Positions 1 through 11,371 of a stretch of 64,000 nucleotides of DNA are shown in pieces. How positions within the stretch are numbered: position 1 is the stretch's first letter; each line of letters starts with the position of its first letter. The DNA is taken from the NCBI RefSeq assembly GCF_037975245.1, contig NC_092561.1, positions 4,080,001 through 4,144,000 on the forward strand, in the 5' to 3' direction. A program made the position numbers and the translations under genes. The notes under the pieces were generated by a model that was not told the origin of the DNA, made no database searches, and saw only the letters and a program-made list of their open reading frames with translations. Origin of the DNA: Apostichopus japonicus. Lineage: Eukaryota; Echinodermata; Holothuroidea; Aspidochirotida; Stichopodidae.

Positions 1-590
1 AGTGTAGGTGTTTCTTTTACCATCTTCTATCATCTTAATGTTATGACATAAATTTACAGATTCCATAAAAATTCAACGATAAATTAGGAGAATTAATCGC
101 CCAAGTTTAATGGCTTCAGTAGCGACGGAAGAGCCGTGTTGTTAAAAGTAGATTTGCTGACAAATGTTGCAACATTCCCAACCATGTTAAATTAGGTATG
201 ATCGACCCGTAAAGTAATAGTCAACGTTTGAATTTGCAAGAGCGACGACCATCATCGACATGTTTCGTATAGTTGGGAAAATTTACCGATGATGCATGAA
301 TGGGTACATTCCAACCATGTCAATGAGTTTGACGTGCAATCTGGGAGTTGGGAGGGTAGCGGGGAGAGGTTGCTGGTTGGGAGATAATATTTTCTTTCTT
401 TTTAGGATAAAGTGACAGAGGGTGGTGAGATGATCATGTAGAGAGATACGAGCAAGATAAATCCCATTGGAAATATGACGATATCTGTTCCTATCAACAA
501 CAGCATCCCGATGACCTTCATACGGTGTGTACGTCAGCTTTTAACTATACACTTTCATATGTGTATTTATTATCAAGGCCATTAAACAAG
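1..590. other. Intergenic, no gene recognised
   Basis: AT-rich sequence at the left edge. Short open frames occur but none shows family similarity, splice-site support or codon bias that I can recognise. I see no RNA gene. Confidence 0.5.
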
Positions 591-1255
591 TTCAACGAGG
601 TAAATGAATCTGGAGGATTCATGTCAATTGGGTGCGCGAGTACCATGTATGGAGGGTCATGTGATGTGTTCCAGGGTGGTACTATATTGATATTTCTCTG
701 TAGCAGTTCGAGAACAGTGTTAGTGACTTCGTGAAAGATTGGTCGGTTCGGACATGGGAACTAACGGCATAAGAAGGTACTGGTACTTCAGGCCTACGAA
801 GTAGTGCTAATATGCTAACGTTCAACCTTATTCTCTTGAATGAAGGCATGCCTTCTACATAATAGATCTTACTTATTAATACAGCTCTAGGGGCAAGCTT
901 TGTCTCATATGGCCTAACGTTATTACAACACGCTATAAGTGAATGAAATGTGGGGAAATGTTTAGTTCAGTGCAACCACGGAATTCTCCATGGAACAGAG
1001 CCTAATGCTGCTCGACGGGAATATAGCTATCACGTTAGGCTACAGGCACGGTTATTGCTAGGTAACGGGTCTCGTCTGCTGCTCTAAGCACGCAAACACA
1101 TTTACGTACTAGTTGGGTGAAATCATCATGCGTAATAGGGAGAGTAGTATATTAGTACCACCCTGGAACACATCACATGACCCTCCATACATGGTACGCG
1201 CGTACGCGCGTATTTACTGTGTGATAGTTTCTCCAGATTCATTTACCTCGTTGAA
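591..1255. repeat. Fold-back inverted repeat, about 100-bp arms
   Basis: The left arm contains 591-615 and 641-684. The right arm contains their exact reverse complements at 1231-1255 and 1153-1196. The inner block is 44 bp without a mismatch and the outer block is 25 bp without a mismatch. The two blocks are separated by short unpaired stretches that include CG-rich alternating sequence on the right (about 1197-1211). The loop between the inner arms is about 470 bp and has no recognisable gene. This is either a fold-back transposon remnant or a recent inverted duplication. Confidence 0.85.
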
Positions 1256-2040
1256 CAAGTTACGGTAGGGTGTAAGGTAATTGTTTAATACACTAACACC
1301 CAAATCAGCAACAGAGGATTTCCATTATTATCGCCTGGTTTTGGACGGACACCGGTACTTTGCGTCTCGTCCGTTGTATTGTCATTTAGTTTCTTTGAAA
1401 AACAACAAAAGCAACAACAGCAACTAGATAAAGTATGAATCAAGTACTTTTGATATTTCAACGTGAAATACAAAGACGCCTTAATACTCCATTGTCTGAA
1501 TGCTAAAAGCACAAGGTTAGTAACTATATCTGTTCTGCGTTAGGTTTCTGTGTTCAATGTGTGCATGAAGGTACACAGTGTATCACAGCTTTCGGCCATT
1601 TTAACCAGAAAGTATTGAATGGTGATAGGGTTGGTTATGAAACTGGAGTAATTACGGTGAAGTTAAACAGCGAGTTATTAATCGAGTACATTAATAATGA
1701 TAGGAATTTAACAACTTAATGGAATAGTTTAGAAGTACATGGGCAACACTATTTCCATAATAATAAACACCATATTACAATATGGAATTAGACTACAAAA
1801 TTAATTGTGTGTATCGCTTCTAATGCATTGGACCTTCAACAGACTTGAAACTGCGTTCATTTGAAAAAGAAGGCCGGGCTTTTATATAACTATAATAATA
1901 AGAGGTAAGAATAAAGATATATGCCTTCGGGGTATCTGGTTAATAAAAAGCACAGGAAATTAGGCTTAGATGGAGACAAATTTTTAGCCGAAATTAGGCC
2001 TATGCTAAGGTTTGATTACTGTATTTGTAGAGTAGTCTCC
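1256..2040. other. Intergenic, nothing recognised
   Basis: AT-rich single-copy-looking sequence. The open frame on the minus strand at 1285-1512 has no recognisable domain and I do not call it a gene. Confidence 0.4.
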
Positions 2041-2400
2041 ATTATACTCCATACAGTAGGGGGGGGGGGTGGGGGCACTTGCCCACTCCCCATGGAAACA
2101 CAAAAATTAAAAAAAGTTAAGCATTTGACATTTCAATAATTTTCCTCCACCAACGGTTCTCTGGTTATGTTCATTGCATACGGACCCATAGTCAGGCGCG
2201 TATCCAGGGGGGCGTTGGGGGCGCGCCCCCCCCCCCGGGTAAGGAAAAGAGGAGAGAAAAAAGAGAAGAAAAAAGGGAAAAAGAGGGAGAAAAAAGAAAA
2301 GGAGGAGAGGAAGGAAGGGAAAAGAAAAAGAAGAAAGAGAGAAAATGAGAAAAGGAGGAAGTAGAAGAAAAACGCCAAGACCTCGGGAAGAGAAAGAGGA
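2041..2400. repeat. Low-complexity tracts beside a transposon-end-like sequence
   Basis: A poly-G run near 2058-2075 is followed at about 2194 by CAGGCGCGTATCCAGG. That sequence resembles the transposon terminus seen reversed near 7886. After it come C-runs and a strongly purine-rich GA tract (about 2237-2390). The open frames across the GA tract are composition artefacts. Confidence 0.6.
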
Positions 2401-2439
2401 ACAGTCATAATTACAGCGCTGATCCCTATTATATACACA

Positions 2440-3050
2440 GGGTAGCCAGTGACAGATCGAAGATTACAGAAGGGACGTGCGCCTCACCCTACCCCTTACA
2501 CCGACAACTTGGACACAAGGACCATTTGGGTATAGGGCCATCAGAGATTTGGGGTCAATGGTCACCTGTGGGCCATTTTGTGGAAATACGCAAAATGCTT
2601 CTTCTCCTACAGATTCCATGGTACAATGTTGAGGGTTTGTCACGATAGTACTATGGAAGTTTTACCTTCAGGGTGTTCATGAATTTGAGATCAAAGATCA
2701 ACTAGGGGTCTTTTGTGGCCCGGGCCGCGGCCCTATATTTTCAAATTGCTCCTGTTCGTATAGTGTATGGCCAGTTATAATGAAACTTGGTCACAACGTT
2801 CCTCGGGATGAGGGTTATGAGGGGTGTTCGGAAAATTGAGTTCAAATGTCATTTAGGGGGTCATCAGGGGTCATTCTTTGTAATATTTTCAAATATCTCA
2901 ATCTCCTCAAGATTTTGATGGATCATATTCAAAGTTGAACTGATGATTGTTGGATTGTGTATGAATAAGATGATGCCTAATAATTTTTGATCAAAAGTTA
3001 ATTACAATTAATCCCCATTGTTTAAAAAAATCCTTCACCTTTTGCCAAAG
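2440..3050. repeat. Probable dispersed repeat with GGTCA-rich motifs
   Basis: The stretch repeatedly uses variants of GGGTCA and GGGGTCATT, in the manner of dispersed repeats of marine invertebrate genomes. I see no coding potential and no clear element ends. Confidence 0.35.
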
Positions 3051-3270
3051 CTCCTTTAATTGTCTCCCAGTCTCTGCAGTGTTTGTTTACATTTGTGGTT
3101 AAGCTCTGCAGTGGCTGTTAGTGGAATTAAAGCAGGGCTGGGAGTTGTTATTAACTGTAGAACTGTAAGCATGAGAGCCCTATAGCCAATCAGCACTTGC
3201 CGATTCTTAGAAGTCTTTGAGCCTGAGGAATGTAGGCAGCCAGCCAAAATTTTGGCAAGGAGTGCTTCAG

Positions 3271-3445
3271 TATGGAACGCGAAAAGGGCAACCATATTTC
3301 CTTGTCTAAACTAAGTTTGTTGCAGTCTAAACTAAAGTTGTTGCTGCTGTTTTACCACGTTGTCGCTCTAACTCACGTTGTTATTTTAACTTCCGTTGTC
3401 TAAACATACGTCGTTGTCTAAACTTACGTTGTTGCTATCGGCGTT
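3271..3445 (-). repeat. Left arm of a long inverted-repeat pair
   Basis: Short degenerate units built on GTCTAAAC and ACGTTGTTG. Positions 3325-3357 are the exact reverse complement of 5826-5858 (33 bp). The outer edge (near 3271-3295) is a near-exact reverse complement of about 5936-5958. It pairs with the array at 5680-5965 and may mark the ends of one old composite element. Confidence 0.7.
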
Positions 3446-5640
3446 TTTCAAATTTGCTCAACCGCGTAATGTAAACCAGAATGCAAAATGCGTTGAGGTT
3501 TCGATGACTTCAGTACACTAGAAAGGTGTTAGTATAAGCAGAACTAGCTGTTACTATAGAAATGGCCAGAACCACCATTTTGATACATTAACACTACGGC
3601 ATGATAAACACAGGTCAGTCTACTGTACGTGGCTATACACACCTGCACCAAAAACAAAAGGGGTCTTGGAGGTCCAAGTCTATTTGGAGTCACCAAACGC
3701 AAACTTGTGGAAACCTTGTTTTATAAGCTACCGTATCTCCCACAGCCAGCCTATCAGATAACATGTGCGTTAGTACAACTCATACGAGTAGGAGGCTGCA
3801 CGGTAAACAACTTTTAATATGTTATAATGTTATACTTATAGGCTATGCATATACGCTGTGAATGTCGGAAATCATACAATTCGAGTGTCTAGACAAAGTA
3901 CCAGCATAAAAATACTGCACTTTTAAACTGATATCATGGAGCCCCTTCAACAATGTGTAGAGATAATCTGGGAATGTCGGTAATCAAGTAAAACGAGTGT
4001 CGAGACAAAATGCCAACATAAAATACTGTACTTAAAATTGAATTATTGAACCATTACATGATGTCTGGATATGTTGTGAATGTCGGCAATCAAGTAAAAC
4101 GAATGACAGTAATATTACTAAAGACAAATGTTTTCGTCCCGATCGAACACCAATTGCGTTTATTATATGACCTATACTTTTACTTGTGTTTATAGTTGAG
4201 AAGATGCGATCTTATCACTGCCTGTACTTTGTGAATGCTCTACACAATATATATATATATATTGCGGATGCCATCCAGTGCCATAGCTTCGCTGTTTTAC
4301 AAGGGCGACCGTCCGACCTTCATTTCGCCTGCCCTGCCACTCTTTCCTCCTCGCCAACTCCATATATAGTACCTCGATGCTTTGACCTGCAGCGATTTCA
4401 CCAGCAACCCAACTCTTCAAATATCCCCGCAAATGTAGTGTGCATATCTCGCTAAATTCCACGCAATTTGTATTAGGCCTGTTCAAACTTCGGAGTTTCA
4501 ACTGCACATGCGAATATCCTGAAAATTTGTGGAGAAAAGATCATATCACCTTACCTACAACACATAGCCTTAGTCAAAACTCGAGTGTATCTTGGATGAT
4601 ACGTTTCTTGCATAACATGTTAGCGGTTTTTTTGGCCTAAAATTCTTAACAATGCTGAGCGAGGTTTGTGTATATTCCATTTACAACACAATCCCTTTCG
4701 CAAATCGAAACTCCGAACTGGATTGGTGTTACAAATGAACTTGCTTGGCGGGTTTAGTAAACTAGTTCTGTGAGTCATATTGCCTACGTACATCAGTACT
4801 GTGCCCCTCTTGTTACTCACGAAGGGCAGACTACATCCAACCATAGAGCAACTGATCCAACATTTACCCTGGATTCTTTTCAGTATTTGGAAACAACCAA
4901 CTCCACGAAAATTATAGTATTTAAATAACATTTTTACGCAATGTCGAAACTTCAATGACTACTTTTGACGATGTATGACTGCAGTAGTTTATGCACACGA
5001 ATTAGTGTTGCACCAGAATCATGACTTGAAGCACGTGGTCAAAGGGACCGCAAAAATTTACGCAAGTTTGCAACGAAGAAATAACTGTGGTATAAATGCA
5101 CATTTTACATTATCAACTCTCAAAAAGGAGAGAACATAACATACTGTGAGATTTAAAGTCCTTTTCAGTATCAGAGATGTTGCGGTAGCTTCCCGCAAAA
5201 TTCATAGATTGTCTCAACTCATAACTTTCTGTGACAAAACAATTATTCAAATATGACATTAACAATATAAATGTAAATAACGTCCTCGGAGTTGTATCAA
5301 CTATCATGTAAATATCGTTAACAACGTGATTTTGTTCGACAAATCAGGTTTGCTAAGGATATTTACATGGCTGTTGCTACAAATCCGGCATGACATTAAC
5401 GATTACCCCCCCCCCCCCTCCCTTTCGCGTTACATAGTTAAACCATCATACTTTGCGTTCATTGAGCACTGAAGTTGCAAGCATGTTTGCAGACAATGGG
5501 TAGGGACTATTAACCAAACAAATCTCGGGAAATTTGAGAAAACATCATTGGCTGTATTTAGCATGAAAATCTCTGTAATAGATATGTTGTTAGCAACTTG
5601 CGGTTGATTGTTATAATTTTTTGGAAAAGAAAGGATTGAT
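3446..5640. other. Interval between inverted arms; contains a short tandem repeat
   Basis: No gene recognised. At about 3858-4110 a unit beginning GAATGTCGG recurs roughly every 105-115 bp (near 3860, 3973 and 4079). Near 4245-4264 lies a short perfect TA palindrome. A poly-C tract sits near 5406. None of the open frames here has recognisable similarity. Confidence 0.5.
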
Positions 5641-5679
5641 GTTCGTTCACAATGTGTTCACAACGGAACTTTAGATAGC

Positions 5680-5965
5680 AACGAAAGTGTAGATATCAAC
5701 GTGAGTTTAGACATCAACCGTAAGTTTAGAAATCAACGTGAGTTTAGACATTAAGGCGCGTTTAGTCGTCAACGTGACTTAAGACACGTCAACGTAAGTT
5801 TAGACATCAAAGAACAACAGCAACATGGTAAAACAGCAGCAACAACTTTAGTTTAGACAGCAACAAACCTAGTTTAGGCAACGAAACAAACTTAGTTTAG
5901 GCAACGAAACAAACTTAGTTTAGGCAACGAAATACGGTTGCCCTTTTCGCGTTTCATACTTCAGG
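5680..5965 (+). repeat. Right arm of inverted-repeat pair, tandem short units
   Basis: An array of degenerate units of about 17 bp (GTTTAGACATCAACGT-like), followed by units of about 24 bp (AACAAACTTAGTTTAGGC-like). It ends in a block whose reverse complement occurs at 3271-3295. The 33-bp exact inverted match to 3325-3357 lies at 5826-5858. Confidence 0.75.
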
Positions 5966-6524
5966 TCTGCTCAGGTAGAGGGGAGAAAGTTTAATAGGGT
6001 AAGTCAGTGGTATTGTTTGAGAGAGTGGGTAAAACAGGATTTAAAGGGGGGAAATAGGAATTATAGCCAGTGGTGTGGCCAGTATTCTGCTAACGGAGGG
6101 GGGGGGGGGGGGTGTTTATCCCTCATGGGCCCAAAATTGGTGGAATCTGAAAAATGGCCTGAAATTTGGTGGGACATAAAGTTTTGTGGGGCCTACGTTT
6201 TTAAGCTCGAAAAGGTATGAGCTTCTGCACCATTGGTGCTCTAGTTGACGTTTCCATTTTCCTCTCTCACTAATGTATCTATATATTTATACTATATGTG
6301 GTCTAGCATAACGCGTTTGTATGTGTATGGACGCCTTAAACAATTGTTCAATTGTGCAATGGAACCAACTGTGGCTGGTCTTGAACTCGACCGAGTCGTC
6401 GGGGAACATGACGCATTTCGGGAAGGGGCGACCGCCCCCCCCCCCCGGAGCAAATTTTCTCTATGATATCGCTAGTAATTTAAAAATAGAAAATGCTTAG
6501 ATGCAACTTACAAGGCCTGGGAAG

Positions 6525-6625
6525 TGTCATTTCCAGCGATCTGGCAGGCATTTTCGGCCAAAATTTTCTTTTACGCTTCGCGCCAACTCATGGTGGCGCT
6601 TCGCTTAGATAGTTTGCCTACGGGC
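6525..6625 (-). repeat. Copy D of a recurrent hairpin module
   Basis: A diverged, reverse-oriented copy of the roughly 100-bp module also seen near 7735, 7955, 8700, 22796, 32386 and 61356. It keeps the inverted core GCGCCA...TGGCGC and the flanking run that reads AAAATTTT next to a TACGCT-type box. Here the GC box reads GCTTCGC instead of GCTCCGC. Confidence 0.7.
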
Positions 6626-6763
6626 TTCGCCCTTCCCTTGGCAAATTACTCGCTACACGCCTGTTCGAATTTGTAAAGCAAAGAGCAGACATCACATAAT
6701 ATCAGTGAGCATGAAAATGCATGTTCAAAAATGAACAGCCTCAAAACCTTCTATGTGTGTAGT

Positions 6764-7197
6764 CAAAGGCATAGGAGCCCAATTGGATTTGGGGGCTGTA
6801 ACGACTTGCCTGAAAAATATAACCAAAATTTTTCGCGCGCGATCCGCGCGCGTTCAACATGTTAATGTCAATATCATATAAGCAAGCATAGGTCATTACA
6901 TCGCATGCCGTCGTGTACCGTACGGTCCGTCAAAGTTGCGCAGTATTCCGCAGGATGCTAATGTAAACAACGAAATGTCTTATGTAGATGGAGAAAAAGC
7001 ATACAGGTCCAATTATGTCAAAACTCTCTTTTACAGTAGTAATGGCGAATTAGTCTGCCAAGCTTAGAACTTTATTTTAATTACCAAGGAGATCATTTTT
7101 AAACTATTCATTTATTCTCAGCATATTGCCCGAATTTTCAGGGGAAAAAGTTTGGCTGGGGGGGGGGGGGCTGCAGCCCCCGCCTCCTACGCCTATG
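6764..7197. mobile_element. hAT-like non-autonomous element, 8-bp TSD
   Basis: Flanked by the 8-bp direct repeat TGTGTAGT at 6756-6763 and 7198-7205. The right end reads CCTACGCCTATG, the same kind of end as the element at 22719-23745. The left end has CATAGGAGCC about five bases inside the boundary, so the left terminus is diverged or slightly rearranged. A poly-G tract and CCCGAATTTTCAGG near the right end also recur in the 22.7-kb element. It has no coding capacity. Confidence 0.65.
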
Positions 7198-7224
7198 TGT
7201 GTAGTGTTCGGTTTCGAAATATCT

Positions 7225-7892
7225 GATATCGGAAATATCTGCTATTTTTCATTTCCTTCAACGAAGTTTTATAATTGCCGTTATAAGAGGTTGTAATATT
7301 TGTACACCAATAAATTAACTGTGTCGGAATTTTCGAAAACTTCCTGACCAATATTCTTCATCATACTTCCCTCTACTCGTAGCAATTTGACCTGTCTGTT
7401 AGGGGTTGAAGGAGGTTTTTCTATGTTGCTTGTCCATAGATTGAATTTTGTGCAACATTATGTATATGTTTTGAAGTGATTTTCTTCACGAGAAATGTGA
7501 AATTTCAAATTCTGAACAAATAATGGGCTTTAAACTTTGAAAAGTGGGGCTTTCGGATATTGTGGGCCGTGACGTAGAATCACCTACAAAAGCAATGATC
7601 CACAGGACATGCAATGAGGTCGAACATGATGAGTGATTGGTGACAATCTTCAAAAAGGTTATGGATGAAAAAAAATATTGGGAAATATTGGTTCTCATGC
7701 AAAAGTGTACATCTGGTTGGTCATTTTCAAGCCCGAGAAGTGCCATTTCCGGTGATCTAGGGGTATCAAAACCAGAAATTTTCTTGTACGCCCCATGCCA
7801 ACCGATGGTGGCGCTCCGCTTAGACAGTAATTCGCGCCCCCGGGTTAAAAATCCTGGATACGCCCCTGGTAATGCATTACTGAAATTATTGA
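7225..7892. repeat. First copy of a duplicated block (holds module copy E)
   Basis: Aligns collinearly with about 8212-8838, offset close to 985 bp, with scattered substitutions and small indels. Shared landmarks are ACACCAATAAATTAACTGTGT, ATGATCCACAGGA and GAGGTCGAACATGATG. The block ends in a reverse-oriented hairpin module (about 7735-7835) and a terminus that reads CAGGGGCGTATCCAGG on the minus strand. Open frames on both strands here are not convincing genes. Confidence 0.75.
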
Positions 7893-7954
7893 AAGTCAAA
7901 ATCCTAAGACATGAGATCTCAAAATAACCGATGTGTAAATGAAACTTGAACGGG

Positions 7955-8055
7955 GAGTGTCTTTTTCGACGATCTCGGGGTATTTTTTTTTTGGCCAAAA
8001 ATCGTCGTACGCTCCACGCCAACTGATTTTGGCGCTCCGCTTACATACTATCAAG
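7955..8055 (-). repeat. Copy F of the hairpin module
   Basis: Reverse-oriented module with GCGCCA...TGGCGC pairing preserved as CGCCAAC...TTGGCG. It lies in the segment that separates the two duplicated blocks. The segment ends near 8182 with a terminus reading CAGTGGCGTAACG on the minus strand, so the separating piece may itself be an inserted element. Confidence 0.6.
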
Positions 8056-8211
8056 TATTGTGTTACACCTTTATGACGTACTGATCCCTCCCCCTTATAA
8101 ACATTTCTGCGGACGCCCTTGCTTGGACCTCCTGATAGGGCCCCTGTGGGCCAGGAGTCTACAGGCTCATCGTTACGCCACTGGCGAAGCATTGCACAAT
8201 AAACAGATCAT

Positions 8212-8838
8212 TGGAAATATCTGGTATTTTTTCATTTCCTTCAAATAAGTTTTATAGTAGCCGTTATAAGATGTTTCAATATTTTTGTACACCAATAAAT
8301 TAACTGTGTTGGAATTTTCGAAAATTCCCTGACCACCATTCTTCATCATACGTCCCTCTACTCGTGCACTTTTGACCGGTGTGTTAGGGGTTGAAAGGGG
8401 TTTTCTGTATTGTCCATATATGAAGTTTTGTGCAACATTATGGGTATGTTTTGAATTGAATTTATTCACGAGAATTGTGAAATTTCAAATTCTGAACAAG
8501 TAATGGGCTTAAAACCTAGAAAAGTGGGGCTTACGGGTATTGTGGACCGCGACGTAGCATCACCTACAAAAAGCAATGATCCACAGGAGATGCGATGAGG
8601 TCGAACATGATGTGTGACTGGTGACAGTCTTCAAAAGGTTATGGATGAAAGTATTGGGAAATTCTTGATTCTCAGGCAAAAGTGTACATCTGGTTGGTCA
8701 TTTCAAGCCCGAGAAGTGCCATTTTTGGTGATCTGGGGGGTATCAAAACCAGAAATTTTCCTGTACGATGGTGGCGCTCCGCTAGGATAGTAATTCACGC
8801 ACCCGGGTTAGAAAATCCTGTACACGCCCCTTGTTAGT
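8212..8838. repeat. Second copy of the duplicated block (holds module copy G)
   Basis: The partner of 7225-7892. The module copy at about 8700-8795 has lost one half of its hairpin: the box before GATGGTGGCGCTCCGC is deleted. Divergence between the blocks is visible throughout, so the duplication is not recent. Confidence 0.75.
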
Positions 8839-9074
8839 GATCGAGTTGCACCAATATTTCAACTTCTGTGTTTTAAAGGGAAAGAAATACCGTCATACCG
8901 TAGGTTAATGAACAGTTTTTGAATTCAGCTCATTGAAGGTCACCCTACATAATTTTCTTACTTATAAACACTTATCTTAATAACTTTCAGTTCATTACAG
9001 GTCTTTCCACTTCATTTTCTTACTTTCAATTTGTTACTCCAGTTATGATAATAATACACACTGATCTTTATAAC

Positions 9075-9085
9075 TTTCATTACAG
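9075..9085 (+). promoter_or_regulatory. Likely splice acceptor of a 5'-UTR exon of the TRIM gene
   Basis: CTTTCATTACAG ends at 9085, 19 bases before the chosen start codon. Similar acceptor-like sequences (TTCATTACAG near 9000) lie just upstream, so the exact 5'-UTR junction is uncertain. Confidence 0.4.
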
Positions 9086-9104
9086 CTTAAATTTCGAGAT
9101 AAAA

Positions 9105-11318
9105 ATGGCCTGCCCATCGCCCTGGAAAGACATCGCAGATACATTTTTCGAATGTTCAATTTGTTTGGATCTGTTTAAAGAACCGAAACTATTACCCTGT
9201 CTACATAGATTTTGTAAACAATGTCTGGAACCTATACTAGAAGGACAGGTTGGAACGTTTGAATGTCCTCTTTGTAAAGATATCTGTAAAATACCAAACA
9301 ATAGGATAGATGGATTCAAGACTGACTTCCATATGAAAAGTATGCTGCAGTTTATTCAGCTTCAGAAAACAATTGAAAATGAAGAAGAGAGGGAATGTGT
9401 TGGCTGTGAAGAGAAGTTAAAGGTTACAGCATACTGTTTTAAGTGCAAAGATTTTCTTTGTGAAAAGTGCTATCGATTTCACTTGACCAACAAGATGGTT
9501 GCTGATCATCGGGAAAATGTATTAGCTCTGAAAGATGTTGAGGGAAAGAGCCTTACACTAGAAAAACTTGCATCATTAAAGGAAGCTCCTAGGTGCCATA
9601 CTCACCCAGAACACATGGCTCAGTTGTGTTGTTGTACTTGTGGAAACCTCCCCGTTTGTTTGACATGTACGTACGGAAAACACAAAGGTCATGACCTACA
9701 AGACGTTGCGAATGTTTCGAAAGAAGAAAGAGAGAAGTTGCAGAAGGAATTGAAAGAACTTGTAAAACGGAAAGAAAATGTAACCCGCTTAACTGATAAG
9801 ATAAACAAAGTAAATGCAGAACTTACATCAATCGTTGCTGATACAAAAAGGAAATGGAAAACGCAGTACGAAGATCGGACCAGGAAGTTAAAGAATAAGA
9901 AAGAGAAAGAAAAGAAAGAATTCAACAGATTCAAAGCAGTTCTTGAAGAAAGGAGTAAAAAAAAATTGAAAGAATTAGAATCAGAAATGGAAGAGAAAAT
10001 TAGAAAAATAAGAGAAGATTACGACAGGATGATTAAAATTAATACTAGGGAATCAAAAGAAAAAGAGGAAACCAAACGAAATGAAATGGAAAACAGAGTA
10101 TTAAAGATTGACGAAACAATGAACAAACTTGATGCAGTAATGAATGAGAGAAATAAAACAATAGAAGAACAACAGCAACGCAAGCTTAGAGAAACACAAA
10201 ACTTATCAGATCTTTGTAACCAATGGGTCAATAAGTTTGAAAATATGTCTACTATAGCTTCGAGTGTCCTTGAATCACATAACCACTGGACTGACGCACA
10301 GTGTATTCCTGATATAAGAGCTGCGAGTGAACCTCTGGTTGAGGATATAATGAAAGATTTTACAGGAAAGGAATCTTTATCTGATATAACAATTGATGAT
10401 TTACCAATGTTGTGTCTTGATAAAGTAGATATATCGGATAATGTAGAAACTGTTCTTGATGTTGATGTGACCAAAGCTGATGGGTTTCATTTAAATGGTA
10501 TAACAAGTACTGGATCCGGTTACATCGTCGTCTCTGGGTGTTTATCGCGTGAACATTCATTTACCACTGTCATAAACAGACAAGGACGTCAGATTCGTCA
10601 TGACAAGATAGATAAAGTCAAAGGGAGCTCTCTTTATCCCAATCGTCACTGTGCTGCTTTATCACGTGATAAGATAGCTTCGGTTTGTGAATCCAATCAG
10701 GTTGGTGTTTATAATATTCATGATGGGTCCTTTACTCAAAATGACATCACGTCCCTCCTTGATAATATCAAAACGATGAAGGCGAAGGTTGCGACTTGTA
10801 TAACTACTGATCCTAAACGTGGCCACATCATTGTAGGTACATTTATTGGATCGCTGTTCATATTTGATGAAGAATTGAAGTTCATTCGAGCTCTGAAGCT
10901 GCCAGAGGTTATAAAATGCTCAAGAGATATCCTTTATCATGAAGGCGTTCTGCTGATATGCGATATAGACAGGAAATGTACATGTGCTGTTGCCATGGAT
11001 ACATCTAAAAAGGAGGCAGAGTTACTATACGAGCTTCCCAAACCAGGTTTTGGCGGAAATATTTGGTATCCTTGGAGTATATGTGCAGACAGGGCAGGTT
11101 TTGTATACATCTTGTGGCATAGTACTGGAAAACGTATCATCACACAGTACAGTCAAGATGGTCAGCAGTTGTTGACAACCAAACGGACAAAAGATACAGC
11201 AGAGTGTATGACAACTTTGATGACAGAGGAGGGAGAGAAGCTACTTGTAGCTACATATCATTCAAGAAAGATATTTTCTTATGGTCTGGTGAGTATATCT
11301 CAGTGTTCCTTACTTTAA
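9105..11318 (+). CDS. TRIM-type RING/B-box E3 ubiquitin ligase with propeller-like C-terminus
   Basis: A 737-residue protein in one uninterrupted frame. I chose the ATG at 9105: its context is good, and TTTCATTACAG ending at 9085 looks like an acceptor for a 5'-UTR exon. The upstream in-frame start at 9045 would lie in that intron. The RING finger is C3HC4 (C17, C20, C32, H34, C37, C40, C54, C57). The first B-box begins at C98 and the second is CHC3H2-like (C164, H167 to H193, H196). A long charged coiled coil follows (about 205-385), then a region of about 270 residues (about 450-727) with repeated short beta-strand patterns, like the NHL or six-bladed propeller tails of TRIM2/TRIM71-type proteins. 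The family transfers ubiquitin and forms antiparallel coiled-coil dimers. The substrate is unknown. A polyadenylation signal 54 bp after the stop supports this end. A consensus splice donor at 11289 leaves a spliced alternative possible. Confidence 0.9.
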   Translation: MACPSPWKDIADTFFECSICLDLFKEPKLLPCLHRFCKQCLEPILEGQVGTFECPLCKDICKIPNNRIDGFKTDFHMKSMLQFIQLQKTIENEEERECVGCEEKLKVTAYCFKCKDFLCEKCYRFHLTNKMVADHRENVLALKDVEGKSLTLEKLASLKEAPRCHTHPEHMAQLCCCTCGNLPVCLTCTYGKHKGHDLQDVANVSKEEREKLQKELKELVKRKENVTRLTDKINKVNAELTSIVADTKRKWKTQYEDRTRKLKNKKEKEKKEFNRFKAVLEERSKKKLKELESEMEEKIRKIREDYDRMIKINTRESKEKEETKRNEMENRVLKIDETMNKLDAVMNERNKTIEEQQQRKLRETQNLSDLCNQWVNKFENMSTIASSVLESHNHWTDAQCIPDIRAASEPLVEDIMKDFTGKESLSDITIDDLPMLCLDKVDISDNVETVLDVDVTKADGFHLNGITSTGSGYIVVSGCLSREHSFTTVINRQGRQIRHDKIDKVKGSSLYPNRHCAALSRDKIASVCESNQVGVYNIHDGSFTQNDITSLLDNIKTMKAKVATCITTDPKRGHIIVGTFIGSLFIFDEELKFIRALKLPEVIKCSRDILYHEGVLLICDIDRKCTCAVAMDTSKKEAELLYELPKPGFGGNIWYPWSICADRAGFVYILWHSTGKRIITQYSQDGQQLLTTKRTKDTAECMTTLMTEEGEKLLVATYHSRKIFSYGLVSISQCSLL

Positions 11319-11371
11319 TATTACTAGTAGTATCATAAATGTTGTTGTCGGGATACTCTGATGTAACGACA

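Noticed and set aside
2133..2438. Open frames on both strands over the GA tract
   Set aside because: They consist of Phe/Leu/Ser on one strand and Lys/Glu/Arg on the other, simply reading a low-complexity purine tract.
6068..6663. Complete hAT-like element starting CAGTGGTGTGGCCAG
   Set aside because: The possible right end near 6663 is only loosely similar and the 8-bp flanks do not match.
7486..8022. 178-codon minus-strand open frame
   Set aside because: It crosses transposon-derived sequence with the hairpin module, and the duplicated copy at 8.2-8.8 kb does not keep the frame.
9045..9104. Upstream start for the TRIM protein
   Set aside because: The extra 20 residues overlap a pyrimidine tract and splice acceptor, and RING proteins of this type begin just before the RING, as the ATG at 9105 does.
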